Assembly: GCF_024464185.1 (NCBI RefSeq)
Contig: NZ_JANHAU010000002.1
Span: forward strand, 868,001 to 932,000
Origin: Haloarchaeobius salinus
GTDB taxonomy: Archaea; Halobacteriota; Halobacteria; Halobacteriales; Natrialbaceae
Length of the DNA: 64,000 nucleotides
Direction of reading: 5' to 3'
Shown here: positions 1 to 8,636 of the stretch, piece after piece
Layout of the letters: every line of letters begins with the position of its first letter
Position numbering within the stretch: position 1 is the first letter of the stretch
The notes under the pieces: model-generated
What the model was told of the DNA's origin: nothing
The model's input: the letters and a program-made list of their open reading frames with translations, nothing else
Database searches by the model: none
Made by a program: the position numbers and the translations under genes

Positions 1-1
1 C

Positions 2-262
2 GCCTACCTCCGCGACGAGTCCCAGGAGGTCGCGGCCGAGTACGGTGCGGTCTGCACCCCCGACCCGTTCCTGTTCGCCAACGAGGACGGCGAGTTCCGA
101 CTCGTCTACCAGGGCCGCCTCGACGACGCCCTGAACCCGGAGGACGAGCCGACGCGGTTCCACGTCCGCGAGGCCATCGACGCCGTCCTCGCCGGCGAGG
201 ACGTCGACCTCGAGTGGGAGCCCTCGCGTGGCTGCTCCATCAAGTGGAAGGACGACGACTGA
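2..262 (+). CDS. Thioredoxin-family (AhpC/TSA-like) protein, C-terminal part
   Basis: This is the last 86 residues of a protein that begins before the window. It reads AYLRDESQEVAAEYGA at the left edge and ends ...GCSIKWKDDD. The pattern 'C-x-P-D-P-F-L-F' followed by a short strand and a GRLDDA segment fits the second half of a thioredoxin fold, where the cis-Pro loop lies. The terminal 'GCSIKWK' motif is typical of the thioredoxin-like family often annotated as redoxin or AhpC/TSA family. The active-site CxxC would lie upstream and is not visible, so redox activity cannot be judged. It converges on the oxidoreductase gene at 287 with a 24-base gap. Confidence 0.8.
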   Translation, partial: AYLRDESQEVAAEYGAVCTPDPFLFANEDGEFRLVYQGRLDDALNPEDEPTRFHVREAIDAVLAGEDVDLEWEPSRGCSIKWKDDD

Positions 263-286
263 ACAGGGGCGAACCGGCCCCCGAAA

Positions 287-1369
287 TCAGACCGCGCGCC
301 GGTACTGTATCGGCCACTCGACCTCGTCTTCTCTGCCGAGTTTCTCCGCGGCGTGCAGCGTGAAGTACGGATCCCGCAGGTGCTCGCGACCGACGATGGC
401 GAGGTCGGCCCGGCCGTTCCGTATCAGTTCGTCGGCCTGCTCGGGGGCCGTGATCCCGCCGACTGCACCGACCAGCGCGTCGGTCGCCTCGTCAACGCGC
501 TCCGCGTAGGGCACCTGGTAGCCCGGCCCCGTGTCCGGGATCTGCTGGTCGGGGTGGAGCCCGCCCGCCGAGACGTCTATCAGGTCCGCCCCCTCGTCGG
601 CGAGATCGCCGGCCAGCCGGGCGGTGTCGTCGACGGTCCACGAGTCGCGGTCGGGCAGCCAGTCCGTCGCCGACACGCGGACGAAGACGGGCTTCCCGTC
701 GGGCCAGACCTCGCGGACTGCCGCGGTCGCCTCGCGGACGACTCTGGTCCGGTCCTCGAAGTCGCCGCCGTAGCGGTCGTCGCGGCGGTTCGTCACCGGC
801 GAGCAGAACTCGTGGAGCAGGTAGCCGTGGGCGGCGTGGACCTCCGCGATCTCGAAGCCGGCGTCGAGTGCGCGCTCGGCCGCGGCCCGGAAGTCGTCGA
901 CGACGCTCTCTACCTCCTCGGTCGTCATCGTCGCGACGGTCTTGTCGTCGTCGTAGGGATACGCCTCGGCGGACGGCGAGGGCGCGACCCAGCCGTCACC
1001 GTCGGGCTGCACCGGCGTCGAGCCGTCCCACGGGGGCGTCTTCGAGCCCTTGTGGCCGGCGTGTGCGAGCTGGATGGCCGGCACCGAGCCCTGTCCGGCG
1101 ATGAAGGCGGCGATGGGCGCGAGCGCGTCGGCGTGCGCGTCGCTCCAGATGCCGAGGTCGTCGGGGGAGATGCGGCCCGCGGGCGAGACGGCCGTCGCCT
1201 CGGTCATGACGATGCCCGCGCCGCCGACGGCCCGACTGCCCAGATGTTGCTGGTGCCAGTCCGTCGCCAGCCCGTCGCCCGCACAGGAGTACTGGCACAT
1301 CGGGGAGACCATCACGCGGTTCGGCACCCTCGTCTCGCGTATCGACAGGTCTGCGAAGAGGTCGCTCAT
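287..1369 (-). CDS. NADH:flavin oxidoreductase, Old Yellow Enzyme family (YqjM-like)
   Basis: A 360-residue FMN-dependent ene-reductase of the TIM-barrel OYE family, which reduces activated C=C bonds using NAD(P)H. Visible hallmarks are SPMCQYS (about 22-28, with the redox-tuning Cys of the YqjM subclass), IQLAHAGHK (about 99-107), HAAHGYLLHEF (about 178-188, substrate-binding His and Tyr), NRRDDRYGG (about 194-202) and a C-terminal phosphate-binding segment VGREHLRDP. Length is normal for the thermophilic-like subclass (about 340-370). The frame is open much further upstream, but homology begins at MSDLFADL, so I start at 1369. It is divergent from btpA with about 230 bp between them. The physiological substrate cannot be told. 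Confidence 0.93.
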   Translation of the reverse strand: MSDLFADLSIRETRVPNRVMVSPMCQYSCAGDGLATDWHQQHLGSRAVGGAGIVMTEATAVSPAGRISPDDLGIWSDAHADALAPIAAFIAGQGSVPAIQLAHAGHKGSKTPPWDGSTPVQPDGDGWVAPSPSAEAYPYDDDKTVATMTTEEVESVVDDFRAAAERALDAGFEIAEVHAAHGYLLHEFCSPVTNRRDDRYGGDFEDRTRVVREATAAVREVWPDGKPVFVRVSATDWLPDRDSWTVDDTARLAGDLADEGADLIDVSAGGLHPDQQIPDTGPGYQVPYAERVDEATDALVGAVGGITAPEQADELIRNGRADLAIVGREHLRDPYFTLHAAEKLGREDEVEWPIQYRRAV

Positions 1370-1600
1370 CGGCGGTGGTAGCGCGTCGGCGGGGGTCAAG
1401 CCCACGGTGCCCGCACCCCTTGCCGCTACGATGGAGACCCGGACGGTGTCCGACGGAGAGACAGCCGGCCAGCCGGGGCTTTCGAAGTGGTGTCGATGGG
1501 GCCTGTCGAACGACGATGTTGTATTCGACAACGAGCGTATCCGAACACGACCTCGCACGGAAGGACGGGGCTTATCGCACTCGCCGAAGAACCTCGTCGC

Positions 1601-2410
1601 ATGAACCTGCAGGAGACGTTCGGGACGGACGCACCGGTCGTCGGCATGGTCCACCTGCCGCCGCTGCCGGGTGCACCCCGGTTCGACGGCGACCGCGCGG
1701 GACTGCGAGAACAGATGCTGGCAGATGCCAGCGCGCTCGAAGTCGGCGGTGTGGACGGCATCATGGTCGAGAACTTCGGCGACGCGCCGTTCTACCCCGA
1801 GGACGTGCCGAAGCACGTCGTCGCCGAGATGGCGTCCCTCGGGACGGAGCTGGTCGACGAGGTGTCGATCCCGGTCGGCATCAACGTGCTCCGGAACGAC
1901 GCCGAGGCCGCGCTTTCCATCGCGGCCGCGGTCGACGCGGACTACGTCCGGGTGAACGCACACGTCGGCGCGACGGTCACCGACCAGGGGCTCATCCAGG
2001 GGAAGGCCCACGAGACGATGCGGCTGCGCGACCGGCTCGACGCGGACGTGGCCGTGCTCGCCGACGTTGGCGTCAAGCACGCCGCACCGCTGGCGGACCG
2101 GCCGATGCGCGAGGAGCTGGTCGACGCGGTGGAGCGCGGGCTCGCCGACGGCATCGTCGTCTCCGGCTCGGGCACGGGCGACCCGACCGACCGGAGCGTC
2201 CTGGAGACCGCCCGCGAGACCATCGACGATGCGGTTCCGGGCACGCCGCTGTTCGTCGGGAGCGGTGTGACCGCGGAGACCGTGGACGGGACGCTCGAAC
2301 TGGCCGACGGCGTCGTCGTCGGGACCGCGCTGAAGGAGGGCGGCGAGACGACGAACCTCGTCGACGAGGACCGGGTCCGTGCGGTCGTCGACGCGGCGCG
2401 GGATCGATAA
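1601..2410 (+). CDS. btpA: BtpA/SgcQ family TIM-barrel protein
   Basis: A 269-residue protein with the conserved opening 'VVGMVHLPPLPGAP', a feature of the BtpA family (related to photosystem I assembly protein BtpA and to SgcQ). Other family signatures are 'GGVDGIMVENFGDAPF', 'GINVLRNDAEAAL' and the terminal barrel segment 'GSGVTAETVD...GVVVGTALKEGG'. In archaea without photosystems the role is unknown; the fold suggests a small-molecule or phosphosugar-type enzyme. The open frame extends upstream to 1487, but the ATG at 1601 starts the family-specific N-terminus. No operon partner: the next gene is convergent. Confidence 0.9.
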   Translation: MNLQETFGTDAPVVGMVHLPPLPGAPRFDGDRAGLREQMLADASALEVGGVDGIMVENFGDAPFYPEDVPKHVVAEMASLGTELVDEVSIPVGINVLRNDAEAALSIAAAVDADYVRVNAHVGATVTDQGLIQGKAHETMRLRDRLDADVAVLADVGVKHAAPLADRPMREELVDAVERGLADGIVVSGSGTGDPTDRSVLETARETIDDAVPGTPLFVGSGVTAETVDGTLELADGVVVGTALKEGGETTNLVDEDRVRAVVDAARDR

Positions 2411-2439
2411 GAACGGACCGGGCAGTCGTCGGGTGCGGT

Positions 2440-3033
2440 TCAGTCGTCGGCCGGGACGGGTTCGCCGTGGCTGATCTCGGTGCCGAGCACCTCGAGGAAC
2501 TGCGAGAGCCACTCGGGGTGGTCCGGCCAGGCCTGGGCGGTGACGAGGTTCCGGTCGGTCGTCACGCCGTCGTGCCACGTGCCGCCGGCCTCCTCGACGT
2601 CGTACTTCAGGGCGGGGTACGCCGTGCAGCCGTAGCCCTCGACCACGCCGGCGGCCGCGAGGATCTGCATCCCGTGGCAGATGCAGGCGACGGGCTTGTC
2701 CGCCTCGAAGAAGTGCTGGACGGTGTCGATGACCTGGTCGTAGTTGCGCAGGTACTCCGGCGCGCGCCCCCCGGGGACGACCAGTGCGTCGTACTCCGCG
2801 GGGTCGATGTCGTCGAACGTCGCGTTCAGCGCGAAGTCGTGACCCCGGGTCTCGAGGTACGTCTGGTCCCCCCGGAAGTCGTGGACGGCTGTCTTGACCG
2901 CGTCTTCGCTCGTCTTCTCGGGACAGACCGCGTGTACCTCGTGGCCGACGGCCTGGAGCGCCTGGAACGGCACCATGATCTCGTAGTCCTCGACGAAGTC
3001 ACCCGCGAGCAGTAGTATCTTCTTACCTGACAT
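2440..3033 (-). CDS. DJ-1/PfpI family protein
   Basis: A 197-residue flavodoxin-like protein of the DJ-1/PfpI superfamily (deglycase, protease-like or chaperone members). It shows the N-terminal strand [15 protein letters not shown] with the conserved acidic residue near 15, the [12 protein letters not shown] loop (about 86-96), and the nucleophile elbow ACICHGMQ with Cys about 119 followed by His. Length matches PfpI-type members. The start is placed at the ATG opening MSGKK; an upstream GTG would add only four residues. Convergent with btpA. Specific activity cannot be assigned from sequence. Confidence 0.92.
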   Translation of the reverse strand: MSGKKILLLAGDFVEDYEIMVPFQALQAVGHEVHAVCPEKTSEDAVKTAVHDFRGDQTYLETRGHDFALNATFDDIDPAEYDALVVPGGRAPEYLRNYDQVIDTVQHFFEADKPVACICHGMQILAAAGVVEGYGCTAYPALKYDVEEAGGTWHDGVTTDRNLVTAQAWPDHPEWLSQFLEVLGTEISHGEPVPADD

Positions 3034-3096
3034 GGTGGAACACACCGCAGAGGACTACGCCTGCAGCGGACTTAACCGTTGAGACCAGTCTCCGAC

Positions 3097-3603
3097 CTAC
3101 TCCACGATGTCGGCGTCGACGGCGTCGTCGGGGGCGTCGCCCACCGACGGCCCCGCCTCGACCGGCACCACCGTCGACACGCGGGCGTTCTCCTTGATCT
3201 CGATGCCGGCCCCACCGACCGTCAGCGGCACGAGCGGGAGGTGGCCGCCGACGGTCACCGTCGGGTGGGACGCACCGCGGGCCATCAGCTTGTTCCGCGG
3301 CTGGAGCAACAGCCGGGCGTGCTCGTCGCCGGTCACCAGCTCGTTGTACTGGAGCACGTACGTCCCCGCGTCGAGGTGCCACCACTGGTACTCGTCGTCC
3401 GGGTTCCGCCGGGTCAGCTCGTGGGGTTCGAGGTCCGCCTCCGCGAGTTCGTCGCCCCCGAAGTCGATGCGGCCCGGTCCGGTCACCTCGTGAATCGCGC
3501 TGACGGTCAGGTCGATGCCGTGCTCTCGAACCTGCGTCTCCGGGTGGACGAGGTTGTCCACGCGGTCGAGTACCTCCTGCATGGGCGGCCGTTGGAGTGC
3601 CAT
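3097..3603 (-). CDS. dCTP deaminase / dUTPase-family protein
   Basis: A 168-residue protein with the trimeric dUTPase/dCTP deaminase fold. Visible signatures are 'REHGIDLTVSAI' near residue 27 (the conserved GIDL segment), 'YVLQYNELV' in the middle (the substrate-loop region), and a later 'VGGAGIEIKENARV' strand. It is shorter than bacterial Dcd (about 190) but in the range of archaeal dUTPase-like proteins. It would remove dUTP or deaminate dCTP, protecting DNA from uracil. I start at the ATG giving MALQRPPMQEV; an internal Met 8 is an alternative. It is divergent from the MscS gene, with about 95 bp for two promoters. Confidence 0.82.
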   Translation of the reverse strand: MALQRPPMQEVLDRVDNLVHPETQVREHGIDLTVSAIHEVTGPGRIDFGGDELAEADLEPHELTRRNPDDEYQWWHLDAGTYVLQYNELVTGDEHARLLLQPRNKLMARGASHPTVTVGGHLPLVPLTVGGAGIEIKENARVSTVVPVEAGPSVGDAPDDAVDADIVE

Positions 3604-3699
3604 CCTCAAAAAGGCCGGCTGGTTCCGGCGCGAGCGCGGCCCGCGAGCCCACCACCGACAACACAACCGTTTTGACGACAGCTTTCGACTCCAGACGGT

Positions 3700-4647
3700 G
3701 TGAAGCGACGCCTCGGCTACCTCGCGTTCGTGGTCGCCCTGCTGGCCATCGTCGCGGTGAGCGTCCTCGAGACGGCGTGGGTGCCACCCGAGTCCCAGCA
3801 GTCGCTCAAACCGTGGGTGCTGAAGGGGCTGCTCGCGCTGGCCATCGCGACCGGAACGTACGGCGCTTACCTCCTGCTCTCGGCGGGGATGACCCGGCTG
3901 GTGCACGACAAGCGACGGCGGCACGACCTGCGGAACGTCGTCCGGCTGGTGATGATCGTCGCGGCCATCGTCGCCGTCGCGGGCGTGCTGACCGACCAGT
4001 GGCTCGGCGTGCTGTTCTCGCTCGGCATCGTCGGCTTCGGGGTGACGGTGGCGCTGCAGCAGCCGCTCACGTCCCTGCTCGGCTGGGTGTACATCCTCGC
4101 GATGCGGCCGTACCAGGTGGGCGACCGGATCCGCGTCGAGGACGCGAAGGGCGACGTCATCGACGTCGACTTCCTCGTGACGACGCTGTGGGAGGTCGAG
4201 GGCGACCTGGTCTCCTCGCACCAGCCGTCGGGCCGGACGGTGACGGTGCCGAACAGCCTCATCCTCACCTCGGAGGTGTTCAACTACTCGCGGGACGACT
4301 TCCCGTTCGTCTGGAGCGAGGTGACGATGCAGGTGTCCTACGAGACCGACCTGGAGTTCGCCCGGGAGACCATGCAGGCGGTCGCGGACGAGCACCTCGG
4401 CGACGAGATGGAGCGCCGCGTCGAGACGTACCGCGAGCAGCTGGCGGAGACGCCGGTCGACCTCGAGGTGCAGGGCCGGCCGTCGGTGAACCTCACGCAG
4501 GGGGAGACGTGGGTCGAGCTCCGGCTGCGGTTCCTGACCCGGCCGCGGAAGATTCAGGCCACGAAGAACGAGCTGTACGAGGAGGTCCTGGCGCGATTCC
4601 AGGCGAACCCGGACAGGGTGTCGTTCCCGGTCGGGCGGTTCCGGTAG
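3700..4647 (+). CDS. Mechanosensitive ion channel, MscS family
   Basis: A 315-residue membrane protein. Hydrophobic segments lie near residues 5-25, 40-62 and 77-115. Next comes the MscS pore and beta-domain signature 'GVTVALQQPLTSLLGWVYIL', and then 'RPYQVGDRIRVEDAKGDVIDV', which is the conserved VGD motif of the MscS middle domain. The rest is a soluble C-terminal alpha/beta domain. MscS channels open under membrane tension to release solutes at hypo-osmotic shock, which is relevant to a halophile. It starts with GTG at 3700; no ATG fits before the first membrane helix. Confidence 0.9.
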   Translation: MKRRLGYLAFVVALLAIVAVSVLETAWVPPESQQSLKPWVLKGLLALAIATGTYGAYLLLSAGMTRLVHDKRRRHDLRNVVRLVMIVAAIVAVAGVLTDQWLGVLFSLGIVGFGVTVALQQPLTSLLGWVYILAMRPYQVGDRIRVEDAKGDVIDVDFLVTTLWEVEGDLVSSHQPSGRTVTVPNSLILTSEVFNYSRDDFPFVWSEVTMQVSYETDLEFARETMQAVADEHLGDEMERRVETYREQLAETPVDLEVQGRPSVNLTQGETWVELRLRFLTRPRKIQATKNELYEEVLARFQANPDRVSFPVGRFR

Positions 4648-4685
4648 CCCGACGTCTTTTCCCGCGACGGCCCGTCTGTGAGCCC

Positions 4686-5831
4686 ATGACCGACGAGTAC
4701 GACGTGGTCGTGGTCGGCGTCGGTGGCATGGGCAGCGCGGCGTGTGCCCACCTCGCCGCGCGCGGCGTCGACGTGCTTGGCATCGAGCGGTTCGACGTCC
4801 CGCACACGCACGGCTCCTCGCACGGCTCGACGCGCATCATCCGGAAGGCGTACCACGAACACCCCGACTACGTGCCGCTGGTCGAACGCGCCTACGAGAA
4901 CTGGCGCGAACTCGAGGCCGAGACGGGACGTGACCTGCTCCACGTCACGGGCTCGGTCTGTGCCGCGCCGCCGGACGGGGACCTCGTCGACGGCGCGCGG
5001 TTGGCCTGCGAGAACCACGGCCTCGCCCACGAGACGATGACGGGCGCGGAGCTGAACGAGCGGTTCCCAGGGTACGGCGTCCCCGACGACTACGACGCGC
5101 TCTTCCAGCCCGACGGCGGCTTCCTCGACTGCGAGCGCGCCGTGAGTGCCCACGTCGAGCGCGCGGTGGCCGAAGGAGGAACCATCCACGCCCGCGAGAT
5201 GGTCACGGACTGGTCCGCGGACGGCGACGGCGTCACGGTCGAGACGGACCGGGACTCCTACGCCGCCGGCTCGCTGGTGCTCGCCGCCGGTGCGTGGACC
5301 GCCGACCTGCTGCCGGAGCTGGATGGTACCGTCGTCCCGGAGCGGCAGGTGCTCGGCTGGTTCCAGCCGCCCGAGCGCGCCGACGACTTCACGCCCGACC
5401 GGTTCCCGGTCTTCGTCACCGAGAGCGACGGCGGCGACGAGTACTACGGCTTCCCGCGCTACGACCGCCCCGGCGTGAAGGTCGGCCTCTACCATCACCT
5501 GCACGAGGAGACCGACCCTGATTCGGTCGCCGAGCCCTCTCGCGCGGACGAGGACGCGCTCCGGGGTCTCCTCCGTGACCACTTCCCCGCCGCCGACGGG
5601 CCGACGATGGGCCTCTCGACGTGCATGTTCACCAACTCGCCGGACATGGACTTCGTCGTCGACACGCTGCCAGCGCACGAGCACGTCGTCGTCGCGGCGG
5701 GTTTCTCGGGTCACGGCTTCAAGTTCGCCAGTGCGGTCGGCGAGGCGCTCGCTGACCTGGCGCTCGACGGCGAGACGCCTCTGCCGGTCGACGGCTTCGC
5801 GGTCGACCGGACGGCGATCCGGAGCGCCTGA
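4686..5831 (+). CDS. solA: FAD-dependent oxidoreductase, N-methyl-L-tryptophan/sarcosine oxidase-like
   Basis: A 381-residue amine oxidase of the DAO family. The Rossmann FAD motif is near the start (VVVVGVGGMGSAA, about 7-19), followed by the SolA-like segment 'HTHGSSHGSTRIIRKAYHEHPDYVPL', which carries the residues around the flavin. The C-terminal 'GFSGHGFKFASAVGEALADL' (about 340-360) is the conserved second FAD-contact motif of sarcosine and N-methyltryptophan oxidases. Such enzymes oxidise secondary amino acids to imines with H2O2 release. The start at the ATG of MTDEYDVVVV places the Rossmann strand at the N-terminus. The substrate is inferred from similarity only; monomeric sarcosine oxidase is the alternative. 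Confidence 0.88.
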   Translation: MTDEYDVVVVGVGGMGSAACAHLAARGVDVLGIERFDVPHTHGSSHGSTRIIRKAYHEHPDYVPLVERAYENWRELEAETGRDLLHVTGSVCAAPPDGDLVDGARLACENHGLAHETMTGAELNERFPGYGVPDDYDALFQPDGGFLDCERAVSAHVERAVAEGGTIHAREMVTDWSADGDGVTVETDRDSYAAGSLVLAAGAWTADLLPELDGTVVPERQVLGWFQPPERADDFTPDRFPVFVTESDGGDEYYGFPRYDRPGVKVGLYHHLHEETDPDSVAEPSRADEDALRGLLRDHFPAADGPTMGLSTCMFTNSPDMDFVVDTLPAHEHVVVAAGFSGHGFKFASAVGEALADLALDGETPLPVDGFAVDRTAIRSA

Positions 5832-5881
5832 TCCGAACCCACCGGAGGAACGTTTAGGGGTGCGACGACCGCATCACCACC

Positions 5882-6547
5882 ATGGACCTCCTGTCAGACG
5901 AGACGGCTCGCTTCGTCCGCGCGACAGCCCCGGAACCCGATGGTCTCGCCGCCGAGATGGACGCCTACGCCGCGGAGCAGGACTTCCCGCACGTCGGTCC
6001 CGGGGTCGGCGGGCTCCTGCGCACCTTCGCTCGCATGGTCGACGCCGAGCGCGTCTTCGAGTTCGGCTCCGGCTTCGGCTACTCCGCGTACTGGTGGGGG
6101 CAGGCGCTCCCCGCCGACGGTGAACTCGTCCTCACCGAGTTCGACGAGGACGAGCTCGACATGGCCCGCGAGTTCCTCCAGCGCGGCGGCCTCGACGACA
6201 TCGCCCGCTACGAGCACGGCGACGCCCTCGACGCCGTCGAGCGCTACGACGGCCCGTTCGACTGCGTGCTCGTCGACCACCAGAAGCACCGCTACGCCGA
6301 GGCGTTCGAGGCCGTCCGCGAGAAGGTCGCCCCCGGCGGCGTCGTCGTCGCTGACAACGCCATGACCGCCGGCATCATCGAGTTCGAGAAGCTGCTCGCC
6401 ATCGTCGAGGGCGACGACCCGGGCGAGGTGAACGAGCACACGCGGGGCATCGCGGACTACCTCGAGACCGTCCGTTCCGACCCCGAGTTCGAGACGAACG
6501 TGCTGCCGGTCGGTGAGGGAATCGCGGTCAGCTACCGGCTCGGCTGA
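5882..6547 (+). CDS. O-methyltransferase, class I SAM-dependent
   Basis: A 221-residue methyltransferase resembling the catechol/caffeoyl-CoA O-methyltransferase family. SAM motif I reads 'VFEFGSGFGYSAYWW' (about 58-72). It is followed by an acidic strand end (LTEFDEDEL), the motif 'FDCVLVDHQKHRY' (about 127-139), and the product-strand 'APGGVVVADNAM' (about 150-161). Length is typical. The acceptor substrate is unknown. It ends two bases before the convergent DUF1508 gene. Confidence 0.9.
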   Translation: MDLLSDETARFVRATAPEPDGLAAEMDAYAAEQDFPHVGPGVGGLLRTFARMVDAERVFEFGSGFGYSAYWWGQALPADGELVLTEFDEDELDMAREFLQRGGLDDIARYEHGDALDAVERYDGPFDCVLVDHQKHRYAEAFEAVREKVAPGGVVVADNAMTAGIIEFEKLLAIVEGDDPGEVNEHTRGIADYLETVRSDPEFETNVLPVGEGIAVSYRLG

Positions 6548-6548
6548 C

Positions 6549-8321
6549 TCACTCCTCGTCGTCGTCCTCTGCTTCCTCCGATGCAGTCGGCGCGTTCCGC
6601 TTGACGCTCTCGATGGCGTCGTGGACCCCGTGCCGGCTGCCGTAGCCCTGCCCGCAGTCCGCGATGATGTTGCCGTTGCGGTGGCGGAGCCGCCAGCGCC
6701 ACTTCCCGCCCCGGTCCTCGTACACCTCGAAGATGGCGCGGCCGACGTCGAGCGCGTCGGCGTCGGCTGCGTACTTGCGCACGCGCTCGACGGCGTCCTC
6801 CAGCCCGTCCGCGGAGGCGTAGCCCTCGCCCGAGTCGGCGACAAGTTCGCCATTGCCCGCGAGCAGCCGCCAGCGATGCTCGCCACCCTTGTCCTCGTAG
6901 CTCTCGAACTCCAGCGAACCGCTCTCGAGCCCGTTCCGGACCGAGTCGATGGCGCGCTTCGCGTCCCGGCGGCGCGTGTACCCCTGCCCGGAGTCGGCCA
7001 TGATGTTGCCGTTCCGGTGGACCAGCCGCCAGCGCCACTTCCCACCGCGGTCACGGAACACCTCGAACGAGGCCGGGTCGAACTGGAGGTAGTCCGCCGA
7101 CCCGACGTTCCGCCGGACGCCCTCGAGTGCCCGGGTCAGGCCGCTCCGGGTCGAGTAGCCCTCACCCGAGTCGGCGATGATCTTCCCGTTGCGGTGGCGG
7201 AGCCGCCAGCGCCACTCCCCGCCCCGGTCCTCGAACAGCTCGAAGGTGCCGTCGCTCTCGTCGCCCCCGGTGACCGCGGGGAGCAGCGGCACGTCGTCGA
7301 GCACCTCCTCGACCGGCTCCTCGGCTTCCTCCTCCGTCGCCTCCGGTGGGGCCGGCTGCACGACGGCGGCACCGAGTGCGTTCCGCCGCACGCTCTGGAG
7401 CCCCTTCTGGGCGTTGTGCTTCCGGGTGTAGCCCTGCCCGCCCGTGGCGACGATGTTCCCGTTGCGGTGGCGGAGCCGCCAGCGGTACTTCCCCTTCCGA
7501 TCCGGGTACAGCTCGAACTGCGCGCTGCTCGTCCGCAGCGAGTCGAGCTCGGCAGACAGTGCCTCCACCTCGGCCTCGTGCTCGGCCCGCTCCGTCTCGG
7601 CGTCGGCGCTGGCCTGCTCGCTCGCTGCCGCGCCCTCCTCGACTTTCCGGGCGAGGTCGTCGCGCTCCTGCCTGACGGATTCGAGTTCGTCTCGGAGCGC
7701 CGCCTGCGTCGTCTCGGCGTCGGCGCTGGCCTGCTCGCTCGCTGCCGCCCCCTCATCGACCTGTCGCGCGAGGTCGTCGCGTTCGTCCGCGAGGTCGTCG
7801 CGTTCCCGCCTGACCGACTCCAGTTCGGCTTCGAGTTCGGATGCACGCTGGCTCGCCTGCGCCGCCGCCGCACCCGTCCGCGTCTCGGTCGCGCTCACGA
7901 GCGGGACGAACACCCCACCGACGCCGATGATCGCGATACCGAGCGCGTACAGGATGGCGACCGGCTGGTTCCCCGTCGTCGTGCTCCAGTCGATGGGGAA
8001 GACGACGGTGAACCAGACGACAGCGATGGCGCACATCGCCAGACCGATGTACGTCGTGTACGTTGCGGTTCGCTGGAGCGGGAGCCTGATGACCGGTCCC
8101 GCGACCAGCAGCGCGATGCCCGCCGCAGCCAGGACGATGCTCGCCTCTCGTATCGTCGTCGCGCTCTCGCTGGTCAGAAACAGGGCGATTCCGGCGACGC
8201 CGAGTACGACCCCCACCGCGAACACCCAGTAGCCGTACGCCTCGTCCCCCGTGTTCGCCGCCCCGATTCGATCCTCGTAGGCCGACACCAGTGTGCCGCC
8301 TTCCTTGTCATCTGTTGCCAT
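6549..8321 (-). CDS. Membrane-anchored protein with coiled coil and five DUF1508 (YegP-like) repeats
   Basis: A 590-residue protein with three parts. Four hydrophobic helices fill about residues 30-150. A coiled coil follows (about 160-270), rich in E, R, D and A, with an internal duplication of 'EGAAASEQASADAET'. Then come five DUF1508/YegP-type units, each with a core like 'GKWRWRLRHRNGNIIADSGQGY', spaced about 50-90 residues apart. DUF1508 units normally occur singly or in pairs in small proteins, so five units on a membrane and coiled-coil scaffold is unusual. The start is the ATG of MATDDKEGG; an upstream Met would add 13 unlikely residues. The function of DUF1508 is poorly known; a surface or scaffold role is only a guess. 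Confidence 0.85.
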   Translation of the reverse strand: MATDDKEGGTLVSAYEDRIGAANTGDEAYGYWVFAVGVVLGVAGIALFLTSESATTIREASIVLAAAGIALLVAGPVIRLPLQRTATYTTYIGLAMCAIAVVWFTVVFPIDWSTTTGNQPVAILYALGIAIIGVGGVFVPLVSATETRTGAAAAQASQRASELEAELESVRRERDDLADERDDLARQVDEGAAASEQASADAETTQAALRDELESVRQERDDLARKVEEGAAASEQASADAETERAEHEAEVEALSAELDSLRTSSAQFELYPDRKGKYRWRLRHRNGNIVATGGQGYTRKHNAQKGLQSVRRNALGAAVVQPAPPEATEEEAEEPVEEVLDDVPLLPAVTGGDESDGTFELFEDRGGEWRWRLRHRNGKIIADSGEGYSTRSGLTRALEGVRRNVGSADYLQFDPASFEVFRDRGGKWRWRLVHRNGNIMADSGQGYTRRRDAKRAIDSVRNGLESGSLEFESYEDKGGEHRWRLLAGNGELVADSGEGYASADGLEDAVERVRKYAADADALDVGRAIFEVYEDRGGKWRWRLRHRNGNIIADCGQGYGSRHGVHDAIESVKRNAPTASEEAEDDDEE

Positions 8322-8490
8322 ATACCATTTGCTGGCCGCAATACAGAAAAGTGCTTCCACGGTTCCCCCGATATCCGGGGGGAGGACCCCCTACCACCTG
8401 GATTCTGCTTCCGAAGAACAGCCGGCGATGAGGAACTGAGTCGCGTGGGTGCAGTTCGCTGGCTCCGGTTCGACCCGCATCCCTGCTCCC

Positions 8491-8636
8491 CCACGGCTCG
8501 CTGCGCTCGCTCCGAACCCCGCTACTGCTCGCGGTTCGGAGACGCTTCGCCGCGCTCGGCGTCTCGCTACTCCTCCACGGCTCGCTGCGCTCGCCGTTCC
8601 GGTTCGAGGTCTCTCGCTAGCGCTCGAAACCTCCCT
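8491..8636. repeat. Intergenic REP-like hairpin cluster with a 19-bp direct repeat
   Basis: The gap between two genes holds CCACGGCTCGCTGCGCTCG twice (8491-8509 and 8575-8593). Between and after these are inverted repeats: CCGAACC with GGTTCGG, GACGC with GCGTC, and GAGGT with ACCTC. Loops are of the 'TCGCTGCGCTCG' kind. This looks like a cluster of extragenic palindromes and may act as a terminator for the aminopeptidase gene, whose stop lies in it. Confidence 0.7.

Noticed and set aside
3597-4650. Long plus-strand frame running into the SolA-like gene
   Set aside because: The part before 4686 overlaps the MscS gene in another frame and is Arg/Gly-rich; only the portion from 4686 is a real protein.
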